Source: Fragilariopsis cylindrus CCMP1102
Lineage: Eukaryota > Bacillariophyta > Bacillariophyceae > Bacillariales > Bacillariaceae
NCBI GenBank assembly: GCA_900095095.1
Contig: FMBT01000504.1
Coordinates: 1-64,000, forward strand
DNA length: 64,000 nucleotides
Reading direction: 5' to 3'
Below are positions 53,231-63,582 of this stretch, one piece after another; the stretch's first letter is position 1; every line of letters starts with the position of its first letter. A program made the position numbers and the translations under genes. The notes beneath the pieces are model-generated. The model was not told the DNA's origin, ran no database searches, and saw nothing but the letters and a program-made list of their open reading frames with translations.

Positions 53231-55181
53231 TTACTCTTTGTCGAGACAAGATGTGCAACAGCTGCATGTGATCCCACAGTCGACAATCAAACTTGTCAGG
53301 AAACCACCATTCTCAAAAAGTCTGGCACAGACAGATTCAGGCATGGCTTGTGTAGTATCTAACATATTACCGTGTAAGTTGAGTACCCTCATTCGAGACA
53401 AGTCTCCCATGATATCATCAGGAATTGTCCCAGTGAATTGATTGTCTGCATCATAAATTCATGTTTGTGCGGAAAAGGAGGAAAGAGAGATAAAGATGGA
53501 TGTAATAAATGAGTGACGGGATCGGTGTAAGCATATTCTGACCAAACTGAAGAAGCAACGAATGAAGTATGCAAAGCTTAGAATATCTGAAGAGACTTAC
53601 TCTGCAACTGCAGGAACTCTAAATCGAGAAAGACTCCAATATCATCAATGTTACCAGTCAATTCGTTGTCGTTCAAATCTAGTTGGACTAGATCAGTTAA
53701 TAAATACAACTGTGCGGGAATACTACCACTCAACTCATTATAGTCAAAGTCAATGATAGAAAGGTTTGTTAGTCCACCGAGTTCTGTTGGAATCGTAGAT
53801 GTGAGGCCTTACAAGAATAGAAAACAAGAAATTCTTGCCAGTGAGCGAGCGGGAAAATGGCAAGGAAAATACATCTATGATTCAGATTATTTTGCACGAC
53901 CGATATAGTAGCTTACCTCCATCTTCCATTCCCAAAAAAACTAGATCCTTCAATAGTCCAATTTCTGTCGCACTGTTGAAGTATAGTTGAGAATGGCATG
54001 ACATGACACGTCGATGAGCGAAATATCGAATGAAAGAAAAGAAGAAAAAATCATCGGCACACGCATAAGTAGTGGTGAAGCAAAAACGATTGTACTCACA
54101 TTGTCCCAGTTATGTTGTTGCTTTCAAATTCAATTCTCGTTACACAATCATCCATGTTACATGTGATACCAGCCCAATCGCACTCGCTAATGTCACTCAA
54201 AAAGCGCTGTTTGGAATTGAAGGGAGGATTCGATCCACATTTGTCAGATCCATCAAGCGAACATTGCAACCAATCATCGCCATTTGTGGCATAGTAGAAA
54301 ACGGCCATGACCCATCGTTGGACGACCTTCTTGTCAGGACAAACCCTACTAAAATCTTGATTGATCAACCATTCCGCCGCTAATCCCTGAGGTGTACCTA
54401 AATCACGGATCAAAGTCTTGTTTCCTACATCGTCCAAGAATTTGTATATCTGGACAGCTCGTTCCTTTGGAGTAATCAAACAATCTCCAAGTGAGGGAGA
54501 GGATGAAGGTAGGTTTGATACCGCCGGAGTTGATGATGGACTGAAAGAAAAAGCTTTTGTTGGTGATGGTGAGAACGAAGACAAATCGGGGACTGCAAAA
54601 TCGACCGTCGAATTGCTGCTTGAAGTGGTACTTGCCGTACTGCTTGAAGTGGTACTTGACGTGGTACTTGATGTGGTACTTGATGTGGTACTTGACGACA
54701 TTGTAGGAGGATCGGTCGATGGTTGTAAGGAGGAGCTCGGAGATCCAGTAAAATCCGATGTAATTGTAGTTATATCCGGTGGGGTAGGTGCAATAGATTC
54801 CATCATGCTCGGTACAGAACTTGGACTAGCCGATGGAATCAAACTCAGTACATCGCTACTACTACTAGGAAAACTTGATGGAATGTCAGATTTCATACTG
54901 AAATCAAGAACATCTCCTGCCTCGAATGCTTGTTCCATTTCGAACAAACCGTCGTCTGTGTCGAGATACTCATACAATTCGATGTACTCGTTTGACCTTT
55001 CTTCGCCGTTTTGATCATCATTCCAAATACTGGAGTTTGAATCGATCTCAACGGGGTTACGGATTCGATTATTCCGAAGATTACCTCTATCTAAAGGCTT
55101 TGCAATAACGGTGGAAGCAAAGAGATAGCCACAAAGTAAGGTAACGCCAACAGCAACAACAAATGGTGAATAATATAACAT
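53231..55181 (-). CDS. S/P-rich secreted leucine-rich repeat protein, four exons
   Basis: Exons 55181-54100, 53972-53917, 53807-53601 and 53445-53231, 519 aa, all phases matching; introns are 127, 109 and 155 bp with GTGAGT, GTAAGC, GTAAGT donors. The signal peptide is YYSPFVVAVGVTLLCGYLFA then IAKPLDRGN. A stalk of Ser/Thr/Pro follows, with five tandem STTS-type units (DNA repeat at about 54610-54700). The cap (LITPKERAVQIYKFLDDV, RDLGTPQGLAAEWLINQD, VVQRWVMAVFYYATNGDDW) and ECDWAGITC match the paralog at 46525. About five LRRs: ITGTIATEIGLLKDLVFL, TIPTELGGLTNLSIIDF, GSIPAQLYLLTDLVQLDL, GNIDDIGVFLDLEFLQLQ, GTIPDDIMGDLSRMRVLNL. The Cys-rich tail (CGITCSCCTSCLDKE) has no anchor helix. It probably sits at the cell surface. 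Confidence 0.9.
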
Positions 55182-55858
55182 GATGAATCGAATGAATCCT
55201 TAGGTTATGATTTTAAAAAGAGTTGGTATTCTTATGTAGATCTATATATTATGACAACAACACTTTTTGTGATACATAATCATTCGTATCTTCGATTGTG
55301 TGAATGTCATCTTACCCACTCAATTCATTCATTTCATTGAATCCCATCACAAACATTAATTGAAGTAATATCTCTGAATTGATTCGTTCCATCTTCTTTT
55401 GATCTTATGTATGACCCAAGCGTTGAGGCAGGTAAATGTGACAATGGGTTAGCGATAATCAAACGATAATAACATTCATTCCTAAAGTAAGGTAGAAGTC
55501 GTTGAAAAAGTTAGCTTGAGAGAGGATATAAAATTTTAAAATGTGTCAAGTCTCGACTCACTCAAATTGTTTTTGATTTTGTTCGTATGTATCACCTAAC
55601 TTTCTCGAGTCCCGAGTATAATACTGTCTTCGTCTAATTTTATTCACGTGACTGACTCAATGGAAATTTTATTTTTCGATACTGATGCATGCATAATCAT
55701 GTAACAACAAATCAATTTTTTATCGTGTGGGATCGAATGTGGAACGAAATAATAAGTATACACAACAACAACAACAACAACAAAAGTGAGCAGCTAACAG
55801 CAACAACAATAACAATAACAACAAAGAAGAAAAAGAAGAACAAACAGAAAAAGAGAGT
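55182..55858. other. divergent promoter region
   Basis: No gene was seen between the LRR gene and SDHAF4. ACAACA repeats lie at 55760-55835, in the probable 5' leader of the next gene. Confidence 0.4.
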
Positions 55859-56488
55859 ATGCAATCATTGATTCTTACGAGACTGGCATTACGACGATCG
55901 AAAGCACTGCTTTCTCGTCGGAGTAACATTGTGAATTATACCGCCCATAGTTATCCAGCATTTCAATTTTCAGCTTTCTCTTCCGGTAAGTATAATACTA
56001 TTCGTCAGATGTTTTTCTTTTTTAATGTTGTGAAAAAGAGTGAATTTTCGTGCAATTGAAGGTCGTCGTGACTCGTGAATCCTGCGATCGCCTTTTCCTT
56101 TTTGTTCTCTGATTTAAACTAACTGATACGGTACTTCGAATTGTTAACTTTTCCCCATGGCGTTAAATATCGTTCAATATAAACAGAGAGCGCAAGTAGT
56201 AGTGCAAGTGATGCTTCGTCCAAAATAATAGTAACGTCATCGTCTTCATCAGCAACAACTTCAACATCAGATGTCAAGGAAGAAAAAGTGAAAATCTCAG
56301 CATGTGGTGACGTAGATGATGATGACGACGATGGAATGGAACAAGAAGAGATGTTTGTAGATGCATATAAATCACCATCATTTGATCATGGGCAAAAAGA
56401 ATGGGGTGGACCCCAAAGAGGAGGACGACTTCCCGAGCCGACCCGTTATGGTGATTGGGAAAGAAAAGGTCGATGTTCGGACTTTTAG
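55859..56488 (+). CDS. SDHAF4: succinate dehydrogenase assembly factor 4, two exons
   Basis: Exon 1 is 55859-55985 and exon 2 is 56187-56488, joined by a 201-bp intron (GTAAGT to AAACAG), phase 1; the product is 142 aa. Exon 1 encodes MQSLILTRLALRRSKALLSR, a basic amphipathic mitochondrial presequence. After a Ser- and Asp-rich middle the C-terminus is EWGGPQRGGRLPEPTRYGDW followed by ERKGRCSDF, which is the diagnostic SDHAF4 (DUF1674) signature. SDHAF4 binds flavinated SdhA and aids complex II assembly in the mitochondrial matrix. The conserved C-terminal motif is intact. The middle is longer than in animals or plants. Confidence 0.93.
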
Positions 56489-57443
56489 AGAAATAGGAAA
56501 GAAAAGGAAATGTGTTCTTTCTGGTGAATATAACTATAATATATGAATCGTAGTTTGAATCATATTTACAGGCTTATAGCAATAAGATTCTACTAGATCA
56601 TCATCGTATTAATGTTTGTATGTTATACGTAGTACCGAACATTTCGACTAGGGCAAAATTATTACCAGTGGAAGTATATATAGCATTTTCGTATACAAGA
56701 TACTACTCGTTCGACCGGTACTGTGCACTTTATTCTAGTACTGTAGCTAGGAAAAATATAGTAGTGTGTATCTATACAAAAGAATGAATCAATTTGTAGT
56801 ATTACTATTTTTTCTCAGTCTCACAATAAAGAAATAAAGCACCATTACTGATCAATCACCGACCTTTAAGGGTAAATTGTACAAGGGAGACACAGAACCG
56901 TTCGTCGGTATCGGTATCATCGCTCGAGTAATGGTATCTTGCCCTAAGCTACATCGCTTTACTCCTGATGGATGTATAGCGCTTTCTTCTAAAAGAAAAT
57001 GATTATGAGAACGTTAATATCCAACATCATGACATCGTATTAGCTAGACTATCATTAGAAGTAAACGCTATGAAAAATATATATGTGTAAAAAGTAAGAA
57101 AAATGTTTTGTGTGTGTGTAGTAGAGAAAGAATAAGGCTCTATCGAAATTATCTTTACGAAGGTATGTGGTATATTGGGGTTTCTTCTTTAATGTTTGTA
57201 TAATGTTTTTTGTTTTTTCAATGTTTCTTGTTTTTGTTTTGGGGGGATTTTCGGATTTGTAATAAAGATAGATAGATTTTTATTTATTTGACCCAATCAG
57301 AATACTTTTTATTCTAATGGTGTATGTGTGTGTGTGGATGGAAGAGTACAAAGTGTGTGGTAGTAGAGTATTCGCTGGAGAACTGTGTTGGTTGTTATTG
57401 TTGTGTCGGATCGTTGTTCCTTCTTGTTGTAGGAGAATTTTAT
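56489..57443. other. spacer between convergent genes
   Basis: No gene was seen. It includes AT-rich and G/T-rich stretches near 57180-57260. Probably 3' UTRs of both neighbours. Confidence 0.45.
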
Positions 57444-58673
57444 TTATTCGTTGGAACATTCAATGTCTAGTTCATCACTGGAAACATTCGGACTGACTAG
57501 GATAGGATAAGCAGCAACTAATAGGTTTTCTTCGGAAAAGGTAACACGCCGACGTTTAAAACCAGTCGGATCACACACACTATTCAAATCTGGTGAGACT
57601 AATCGAAGCTGTGATTGTTCCGGTGATAAAGGAGGAGACGATAAATGTTCCAAAGGACTCTGATGAGAATGACGACTTTGGTCTTCTTCCATGCGCTCAT
57701 CATCATCGTCTGAGTCCAAGACAGTTTCCAATGATTCGTAACTACGTTTCGTGGAAATCTGACGATGGACCATCAACTCTTGTTGGGCAGTCTGTCCCAA
57801 CGAGTTGAGACGGGTATTATGTTCGACCATAGCCGTAAGAAGAGGAGTTGATGGTACTCGGGTTCGACATAATTTTATCGAAGGAACAGGACAATCTCTC
57901 ATTTCATTTAAATCGAAAGAAAATGATTTGAGAACGAAAGAAGGGGCACCAGGTCCACCAAAGCGGACCATAGATCCTCGTCGTACCCTTGTCGGAACAA
58001 CAATGTTGCCTTTATTGGGAGCGGAAGTAACACGGATACCATTGATATAGGTACCGTGAGCACTACCACAATCAACCAGGTAACAAGAACCGTTCGAATG
58101 ATGAAAGAGCATAGCATGTCTACGAGAAGATGTAACGTGCATCAATTGAACATCGGATTGAGGAGAGCGACCAACACGGAATACAGATTGAGACGTCAGA
58201 TCAACAGGGCCTTGTCGGTCAACTGAATCACAGACAGGCTGTTGATTGATTTGATCGATAAACGAAATTATAATAAAGCAATTATAGTTAGCGAACGAGT
58301 TCGAGTTCAAAACGCAGGATCATAACGAGCATGGAGAAGAAGTTGTAAAAAAGAAATTTCCCATGCTCACCTCGAGTCTTGCTTCACCGCTAGCTGGAAC
58401 AGCCCAAGAGGGTGCTTCGTATGTAGGTGATTGTCTTCGCGACGAGGGCGGAGATATTCCTTCTTTATTATAGAAGATATGTTGTGGTTGTATTAATTTA
58501 TGTTGTGCTTGTTCTTCTTGCTGTTGTTGTTGATGCTGCATTGTGTATAGATGTGAACAAAGCTTTTGGACAACACAATCCTCTTCAGTGTATTGGGATG
58601 ATAAATCAACTCGAGGAATGGACCCACATAATCGAACATTTACTTGAATGTGGGGTAAGGCTGATGTCGTCAT
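57444..58673 (-). CDS. FHA-domain protein with PP1-docking motif (NIPP1-like), two exons
   Basis: Exon 1 is 58673-58371 and exon 2 58238-57444, with a 132-bp intron (GTGAGC to CAACAG), phase 0; 365 aa. Exon 1 contains a Gln-rich stretch and YEAPSWAVPASGEARLE, resembling the Pro-rich leader of NIPP1-type proteins. The FHA domain (about 103-193) reads FRVGRSPQSDVQLMHVTSSR, RHAMLFHHSNGSCYLVDCG, AHGTYINGIRV and MVRFGG, with the phosphothreonine-binding Gly-Arg, Ser-Ser-Arg-Arg-His and His-Gly-Thr kept. Near the C-terminus, FKRRRVTFSEENL contains the R-V-T-F docking motif for protein phosphatase 1. In plants and animals NIPP1 ties PP1 to nuclear splicing and chromatin. Assignment to NIPP1 is an inference from this combination. 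Confidence 0.87.
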
Positions 58674-61436
58674 GATGTTTTTTATGTATATTTTATATGA
58701 TGATGGTGTGTTGTGTGTGTTGTTGTTGGTGTGGGGAGAGTTAGAAATTGCGAGAGCTCGTACACTTTCTCGCGAAAAAAAAGGAATTAAAATAAGACCT
58801 GAAAAGGTCTGGTGGGAAGCCCAAAGGCAACTGAAATCAGACTATCTCTGTTGATTGTTTCAATAATTTAAATGATAGACATGAGGGTAATAGGATGAAT
58901 GTTTGTGAGTTTGTTGATTAAGTTGGTGTTGTTGTTATTTTTTAAGAACAAATACTTGTGTCAAAATTACGATCGAATGCATATGTACGTAAACGTTGTA
59001 CTTCCATAAACATAAATTAACGTAGTATTTCAGTCTTAAAAAAGGAGGTGGTGGTTGATAGGCTGATAGGCTGATCGAAAACAGAAGGACAAGTGACTAA
59101 GAGGTCTGGAGAGCGCGCACACACAGGCACAGCACGAGACAACTGACCGTTTCAGTAGTAAAAATTACTAAAAAAATCGCATGCGAACAAAATAACTTCA
59201 ATATTTAAAACGCATGTCAAACAGCTGTGTATATTTCTGCGTCAATGGAATCAGATAACCACAATTTAACGTATTTTTAAGCGTTTTTTTTGAAGAGGTC
59301 TTGTTTTTGACAAACTTTGAGAACCCCAACGCGAAAAAAAAAGTACACGAAAAATGTTGAAAATTTCTCAGGGAGGGAAATTCACGAACGAAATACACGT
59401 AACGATACGACTGCCAAGGCTGAACGTACCGTTATGGAAGTCTGGTGGAACAATTTATTGCATATTATGAATGAAAATCGAGTGACAAGGTTGGGTATTT
59501 AATTGCTTGTTTGATGAAGCAATTGATTGGGTTGGTTGGTTGAGTGTGATGTGATTTGTTGGTTGTTTTTACCGTATTCGATGCGTATTGAGAAAAAGCA
59601 GAAAAGGAAATTATGAGATGAAAAGGGAGTTTTGTGTTCCTGAAAAAAGTTTTATCGAGGAAATTTTGCAGGTGAAGGGATTGCACAGAAAATAATTTTC
59701 AATTCCTCGCGTCTACAGCACGAACACGCGTGTTGTTAGCACGCTATGGAAATATAATGTACTGTACACTGGTTTCACTAGACAAAGCATAATGTACACT
59801 TCACTATTAATGTACACTTCACTAGTATTATAGAAAAAACGACTGATTGTTCTTGTTAACACCAGAAAGACGAAGAACAAACAAAGTTGTCGCACCATGC
59901 TCCAGCAAGTCACAAAAAACAGGTTAAAATTAAGACGGCTTGCGATTGAGCGGAGTGTCACTTCTATCAAAAAAGCAAACCGTTCAAAATTCCGCGCGGT
60001 TGTGAAATATTTGCACGCGTTCGCCTTAATTAATTACTGTAGCGCATGGCTGGAGAGGAGAGCTTTTCTGCTTTGCCAGTGACTCAGGAGTTCTTTTCTT
60101 ACGTACGATTGACATGTCAACAATTCATGCATACGAACATGATGCGTTCTTTTCATACGTACGATTGAATTTGTCGCCAATTCATGCATACGAACGAACA
60201 TGACATGTTGGAATGTGAAGAGCGAACAATAGGCACAATACTACTTCATCATCACTCCTGTGTAGTACTTGAACGATCCCAAGGATTTGGATAGTGAATA
60301 ATGCATAGCATGAGTAATTCTTCTATAACCAGACTAGACATGTATTAGCTGCCATGTATGTAGTGTCGCTCCTCACCCTCCCTCCTTAGAAAGGCTGGCT
60401 AGCAAGACAATGAAGGCCACCACTTTATTAGTCTAATAATAACACACATTGTTACTATTATCATTTACTTGGTGTCTGGTCCGTCTCCATACTGTAGACA
60501 TGTCCTTGATGGGTTGTTCTCTCACATTTATTGTTGGACTTGAAGTACTATACTAGTCGGCTGGTGTTTCCCCAGGTTGTTGTATTTTTCCTCCACCACA
60601 AGCTAGCCCACCAAACTTGTGCCTGAAAGAGTCCACTAATCATCTCTCTGCCTGTGCAAACCCAAAAAGGAGAGTTATATATGGTGTGGTAATAGCAATA
60701 GACTAGTTGTAAATAGTGTATGAAATAGAATGAGAGCAAGATCATGCAATAAAACTCTCTTACTTTTATGATGGTATGACATTTATCTATCTCTGACCAA
60801 GCATCTAGTCATCAATGCGTTATTGCACTGCAACATCAGAGTGTGCTGTTAAGTTTGGTCCGCACATTGTTAGCTGCACCAGCTGAGCGTAGCATTTCCC
60901 ATGTTGTACAAAGTCACATCTTTTACTGAAGAAATCTTTGATTCTCTTTCTAGTATTTAGTAGATCCCATGCATATTATGATATCAAGAGTCTAAGCCTC
61001 TCCATTTATTTGATGCCTCATAATGTTGGTTAGAATTGTCCACTGTTTCATATGATAGGGAGGAAGACATACCTGATGAAGATCTTATCAGTCAGCCATC
61101 ATGTTTTCTATTAGACTGCTGCCAATGGTAGCACATCCTTGATAAGATCCTGGAATCACTAGCAAGCGGGAAACCCCGTTACCCCATTACTAGCAAGTAC
61201 ATTAAAGACTACAGCCCAGTACAACATTTGCAACCAGGTGAGCCATACCCAGTCACAGCTTGTTCACTTGGTAAGGAAGATTGCCTACCCATTGAATAGA
61301 CAAGTGTAATGGGAATAGCCACCCAGGTGAGTGGAAGCTAGAATAGACTCATAATAACTTTAGACATTAGTTTAATATTAAAGTACATTATGCCGTAAAG
61401 GAACAGGTAGATCAAAACAAAGAAAATAAATGAATT
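58674..61436. other. 2.8-kb spacer with tandem and inverted repeats
   Basis: No intact gene was recognised. It contains an imperfect 56-bp tandem duplication at 60091-60203, a 10-bp inverted repeat GATCTTATCA (61081-61090) with TGATAAGATC (61140-61149), and less AT-rich sequence between 60240 and 61340 that may be old mobile DNA. A 61-codon frame at 59317 contains MEVWWNNLLHIMNENR but has no other support. Confidence 0.45.
60091..60203. repeat. imperfect 56-bp tandem duplication
   Basis: TTCTTTTC then ACGTACGATTGA and AATTCATGCATACGAAC occur in order at 60091 and again at 60147, with a few differences between copies. Confidence 0.85.
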
Positions 61437-61660
61437 TTAGCGCAAGCAACAATAGAAGCCAATGAAAAGATTGATCTACTAGAAAAACAAACAGCACAAC
61501 TGTGCGCTGCACTAATGGCGAAACAACCACACCAACAACCACACTACAGGACACTACAACAGCCACAATCAAAGCCCTAACAGATAAAATCAACAGATTT
61601 GAAAGCAGTAGTGAAGGAAGAGGCAGTGGAGGAAGACACAATGGAGGCAGAGAACTCTGA
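61437..61660 (+). mobile_element. possible gag-like fossil of an LTR retrotransposon (Ty1/copia-type)
   Basis: A short coding-like stretch reads as a charged, helical segment (AQATIEANEKIDLLEKQTA) followed by IKALTDKINRFESSSEG and a Gly/Arg-rich end. This pattern fits the region before the zinc knuckle of copia-like gag proteins in diatoms. It is broken and isolated: I saw no integrase, reverse transcriptase or terminal repeats. Age cannot be measured here; decay suggests an old copy. Confidence 0.3.
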
Positions 61661-61875
61661 AGCGATCTAACTCAAGAAAATATTGCTATGTTACAAAGAG
61701 CAAAATAAACCTTTAAATTTTGCCTTGAAACAATATATATCTTGAAGTTTTTCTTGCCCCCTGAATTAAGAATATCAGTGATTATAAAATGTTGCGATTC
61801 TATAAAAGAAAGTTTAACATTAAGGTCCATGAGAAGTCCGGATGAAAAACAAAAAGTGGTTGAGATGGCAAGGAC

Positions 61876-62174
61876 ATGTCAAGATTATTAAACGATATGA
61901 CCAAGCCAGCCGTGACAGCGACAGCAACGGCGACAAGACAGCAACAGCGACGAACATCGGGGGTTGCCGTCCTGATAGCGATAGAATTTACAGCAGTAGA
62001 ACAATCAAAAATCCCGGATGCGGAAGCAAAAGCTGTTCCGGTTGTACGACCAGAATCATTTGGTGGTGAAAAAACTTTTCAGAAGAAAGACTTGAAGCAC
62101 TCGAAGCTATTCGTGAATTACTGACTGAGGAAGAGTACAAGGAAAAGATAGCTGAAATAATGGCGTCCATGTAG
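61876..62174 (+). pseudogene. gene remnant with SHOCT-like C-terminus
   Basis: The ATG at 61876 opens MSRLLNDMTKPAVTATATAT and continues through EFTAVEQSKIPDAEAKAVP and VVRPESFGGEK, all credible host coding sequence. After an A6 tract near 62074, coding sense moves to another frame: SEERLEALEAIRELLTEEE then YKEKIAEIMASM and a stop at 62172-62174. The latter resembles the short SHOCT-type helical hairpin (LEALEAIRELLTEEEY). A one-base indel in the A tract, or an unrecognised splice, would explain the shift. It may be one exon of a larger gene. A 5' part was not found. Confidence 0.45.
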
Positions 62175-62513
62175 AGCTAAAAGAAGAAAAGACTTAAACT
62201 ATAGGAACGTAAAGAGTACGATTATGCATGATTAAATTAAAGATAGAGATGAATTAAATTTGATGTACGTGTAAGCTATAACCCTCGTTTCCTCCCATCT
62301 TATTCTGCTTTTCTTTTTTAGTTGGTATGTGTCGTGTAGATACGTTTATGCATGTTGTTGTTGAATGTGTTGTTGCGTGTTATATTTATTTTTCGATCTA
62401 TTAAAAAAACTCATCAGTTAATTCAGTATTATGATACGACTGTCATTCTTTGTCTCATCTCAAAACAGCACAAAACCATTGCATACGATACTTTTTTTTT
62501 TACTTATTAGGCG
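62175..62513. other. spacer between convergent genes, nothing recognised
   Basis: AT-rich, with T10 just before the end of the next gene. No gene was seen. Confidence 0.4.
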
Positions 62514-63287
62514 CTAGTTTTCTGGTGCATAATAGCCTTTAATTAGACGCTGTACCTCTAATTGGATGTCTGATTTACCTAATGTCAACGCATGTTGTGA
62601 TGCAGCCATTAATGCACCACCTGTTTCTTGTAGTGTTGTTTGCTTTGTAACAATAACCATAGGATTTGTTTCATCGTTAACAATAACTTTAGTGATTGTA
62701 TCAAATTGTTGCATCCCCGTTGCGTCACGTGTATTGTCACCGACACCTGTCACTAAAACAAGTGGTCCATCCGATTCAGTTAAATCTAATTCTGGTTGTG
62801 TCCCAATTGGTAATGTACAATCAATTTTTCCAACTAAATAGATATATCCATCTTGTTTTGCTTCCTCTTCTTTTGACATCAATTGTGGTTGTTGATCTTG
62901 ATCTTGCTCCTGCTGCACTTCACCTCTTTCTTCCGCTGCTGCCGCCGCCGCCGCCGCTTCCTGAAAACGAATTTGAGCATCTATTTCATCACGGACACGA
63001 TCAATAGCACTCAGAAATATTTTCTGATCTACTAGATCAGGCTTTTGCTGTTGAAGCTGCTGCTCCGCTTGTTGCTGCTGCTGTTGCTGATCATCTGTTG
63101 AAGATAGAAATAGAGATGACGACGAAGTGCCTCGGGAAATTGAAGCATAAACATTCCTCGTCGTCGTCGTCGAAGTTATTTGCTGCGTTGTCGTAAATGC
63201 ATTCACCGCCTGCTGCCAACATGACACGTTCGTCATGATTCCTCCTATAAGGAGTAAAGCACATTTACTCGTTGTTATGCTTTTCAT
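62514..63287 (-). CDS. hypothetical plastid-targeted protein
   Basis: Intronless, 257 aa, ATG at 63287. The leader MKSITTSKCALLLIGGIMTN then QQAVNAFTTT is a signal peptide ending in VNAF, a plastid-import motif. A Gln-rich stretch (DDQQQQQQQAEQQ) follows, then LVDQKIFLSAIDRVRDEIDA, an Ala run, and a conserved-looking C-terminal region: GYIYLVGKIDCTLPIGTQPE, LDLTESDGPLVLVTGVGDN, TITKVIVNDETNPMVIVTKQ and ALTLGKSDIQLEVQRLIKGY. I do not recognise this domain; it appears all beta followed by a helix. Gene call good, function unknown. Confidence 0.72.
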   Translation of the reverse strand: MKSITTSKCALLLIGGIMTNVSCWQQAVNAFTTTQQITSTTTTRNVYASISRGTSSSSLFLSSTDDQQQQQQQAEQQLQQQKPDLVDQKIFLSAIDRVRDEIDAQIRFQEAAAAAAAAEERGEVQQEQDQDQQPQLMSKEEEAKQDGYIYLVGKIDCTLPIGTQPELDLTESDGPLVLVTGVGDNTRDATGMQQFDTITKVIVNDETNPMVIVTKQTTLQETGGALMAASQHALTLGKSDIQLEVQRLIKGYYAPEN

Positions 63288-63582
63288 CGTTTTAACTTTC
63301 TGTTCTTTACTCTACAGTATTTATAGGTATAATACCGTGGTTCTTTTTGTCTTCTGTTGTTGTTGTACGCTTATTGTCGTATTTTTATATTTTAATACAT
63401 ACATTTTCGTAAAGATTTCAAATTTGAATTTGAAACAAGATGGAGGGGATTGAAGAAACTTTGTATTTTAACCTAATTTTTATCCGCGAGAAATTGAATT
63501 GACAACAAAAACACAAAGCAAATAAAAAACAAACAAACAGCAAATGCATTAAAACATAAACAAGACTGTTGGTCTGGGCACG

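Noticed and set aside
59317-59502. 61-codon ORF with MEVWWNNLLHIMNENR
   Set aside because: No start context, no homology, no continuation; left as unsupported.
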